Part shown: positions 4,998 to 5,392 of the stretch, one piece after another
Numbering within the stretch: position 1 is the stretch's first letter
How the letters are laid out: each line of letters starts with the position of its first letter
Assembly: GCA_016844545.1 (NCBI GenBank)
Contig: JAENJC010000215.1
Location: 1 to 5,392, forward strand
DNA: 5,392 nt
Direction: 5' to 3'
Source: Deltaproteobacteria bacterium
GTDB lineage: Bacteria > Desulfobacterota > JAENJC01
The notes under the pieces: generated by a model
The model's database searches: none
What the model was told of the DNA's origin: nothing
What the model saw: only the letters and a program-made list of their open reading frames with translations
Position numbers and translations under genes: made by a program

Positions 4998-5392
4998 ACA
5001 ATTTCTTTATTACAGGAACCGACACAGGTGTCGGGAAAACAGTTATTGCTGCTGCCCTGGCTGCTGTTCTCAAGAAAAAAGGAATAGACGTCGGGGTGAT
5101 GAAGCCTGTTGCCGCCGGCGGATGGGATGATGCACGATTTTTGATCAGAGCGGCTGGAGTTAAGGACAATCTGTTTCTCGTAAATCCGTACTGTCTTGGA
5201 ACACCTGTAGTTCCGGCAGTTGCCGCGGAGATAGAGGGGGTCAAGATAGACATCCGAAAAATAAAGAATGCGTATGATGTGCTTTCAAAAAAACACGATA
5301 TCCTTGTTGTTGAAGGTGTTGGCGGCCTCCTTGTTCCGATATACAAGAACTATCTGGTTACGGATCTCATCAATGAACTGAAGTTGCCGGTC
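4994..5392 (+). CDS. bioD: Dethiobiotin synthetase BioD, 5' part (runs off window)
   Basis: BioD is an ATP-dependent carboxylase that closes the ureido ring of 7,8-diaminononanoate to form dethiobiotin, the substrate of BioB. The first 133 residues are present and the frame is open at the right edge; the family is usually about 220-240 residues. The P-loop GTDTGVGKT (8-16), MKPVAAGG (36-43) with the substrate-contacting Lys, the NPYCLGTPVVP segment, and VVEGVGGLLVP (Walker-B-like strand and substrate loop) all match BioD. ATG 4994 overlaps the macrodomain stop by 4 nt and is preceded by AAAGGAG (4984-4989 core) at close spacing. All visible catalytic motifs are intact. Confidence 0.95.
   Translation, partial: MNNFFITGTDTGVGKTVIAAALAAVLKKKGIDVGVMKPVAAGGWDDARFLIRAAGVKDNLFLVNPYCLGTPVVPAVAAEIEGVKIDIRKIKNAYDVLSKKHDILVVEGVGGLLVPIYKNYLVTDLINELKLPV

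Noticed and set aside
4427..5346. Minus-strand open frames across the macrodomain gene and bioD
   Set aside because: They are Pro/Ser/Ala-rich shadow translations of the macrodomain and BioD sequences, without their own start signals.

Overview
The window holds most of a biotin (vitamin B7) biosynthesis cluster, with every gene on the + strand: bioB, bioF (interrupted), a bioH-type esterase gene, bioC, a macrodomain gene, and the 5' part of bioD, which runs off the right edge. bioA is not in view and would be expected further downstream or elsewhere. Base composition is intermediate. TTG starts, strong GGAGG-type ribosome binding sites, a BioB whose cluster ligands match the form I recall from obligate anaerobes, and several families of short palindromic repeats suggest an anaerobic Gram-negative-type bacterium, perhaps of the Nitrospirota/Desulfobacterota kind. 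That assignment is a guess from general resemblance.

Region by region: 1-162 is AT-rich with no supportable gene. At 163-214 a BirA-type biotin operator overlaps a promoter with consensus -35 and -10 hexamers. A leader of roughly 215 nt follows and carries an inverted pair of GC-rich palindromes (about 282-381). bioB starts at a TTG at 437 behind a strong Shine-Dalgarno and ends in a TGATG junction with bioF. bioF is complete in content but interrupted near codon 165 by a compact palindromic element (about 1919-1975), which adds a stop codon and a frame change. Between bioF and bioH lies a second kind of palindromic element (2677-2726), two hairpins bounded by GTAG and CTAC. bioH and bioC overlap by 23 nt. 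A gap of about 100 nt with a 21-nt dyad precedes a macrodomain gene, whose stop overlaps the bioD start (ATGA).

How the genes work together: BioC (malonyl-ACP O-methyltransferase) and BioH (pimeloyl-ACP methyl ester esterase) make the pimeloyl moiety through fatty acid synthesis. BioF condenses pimeloyl thioester with alanine to give KAPA (8-amino-7-oxononanoate), BioA (not seen) makes DAPA (7,8-diaminononanoate), BioD closes the ureido ring, and BioB inserts sulfur. The two points most worth following up are the palindromic element splitting bioF while the rest of the operon is intact, and the macrodomain hydrolase coupled to bioD.
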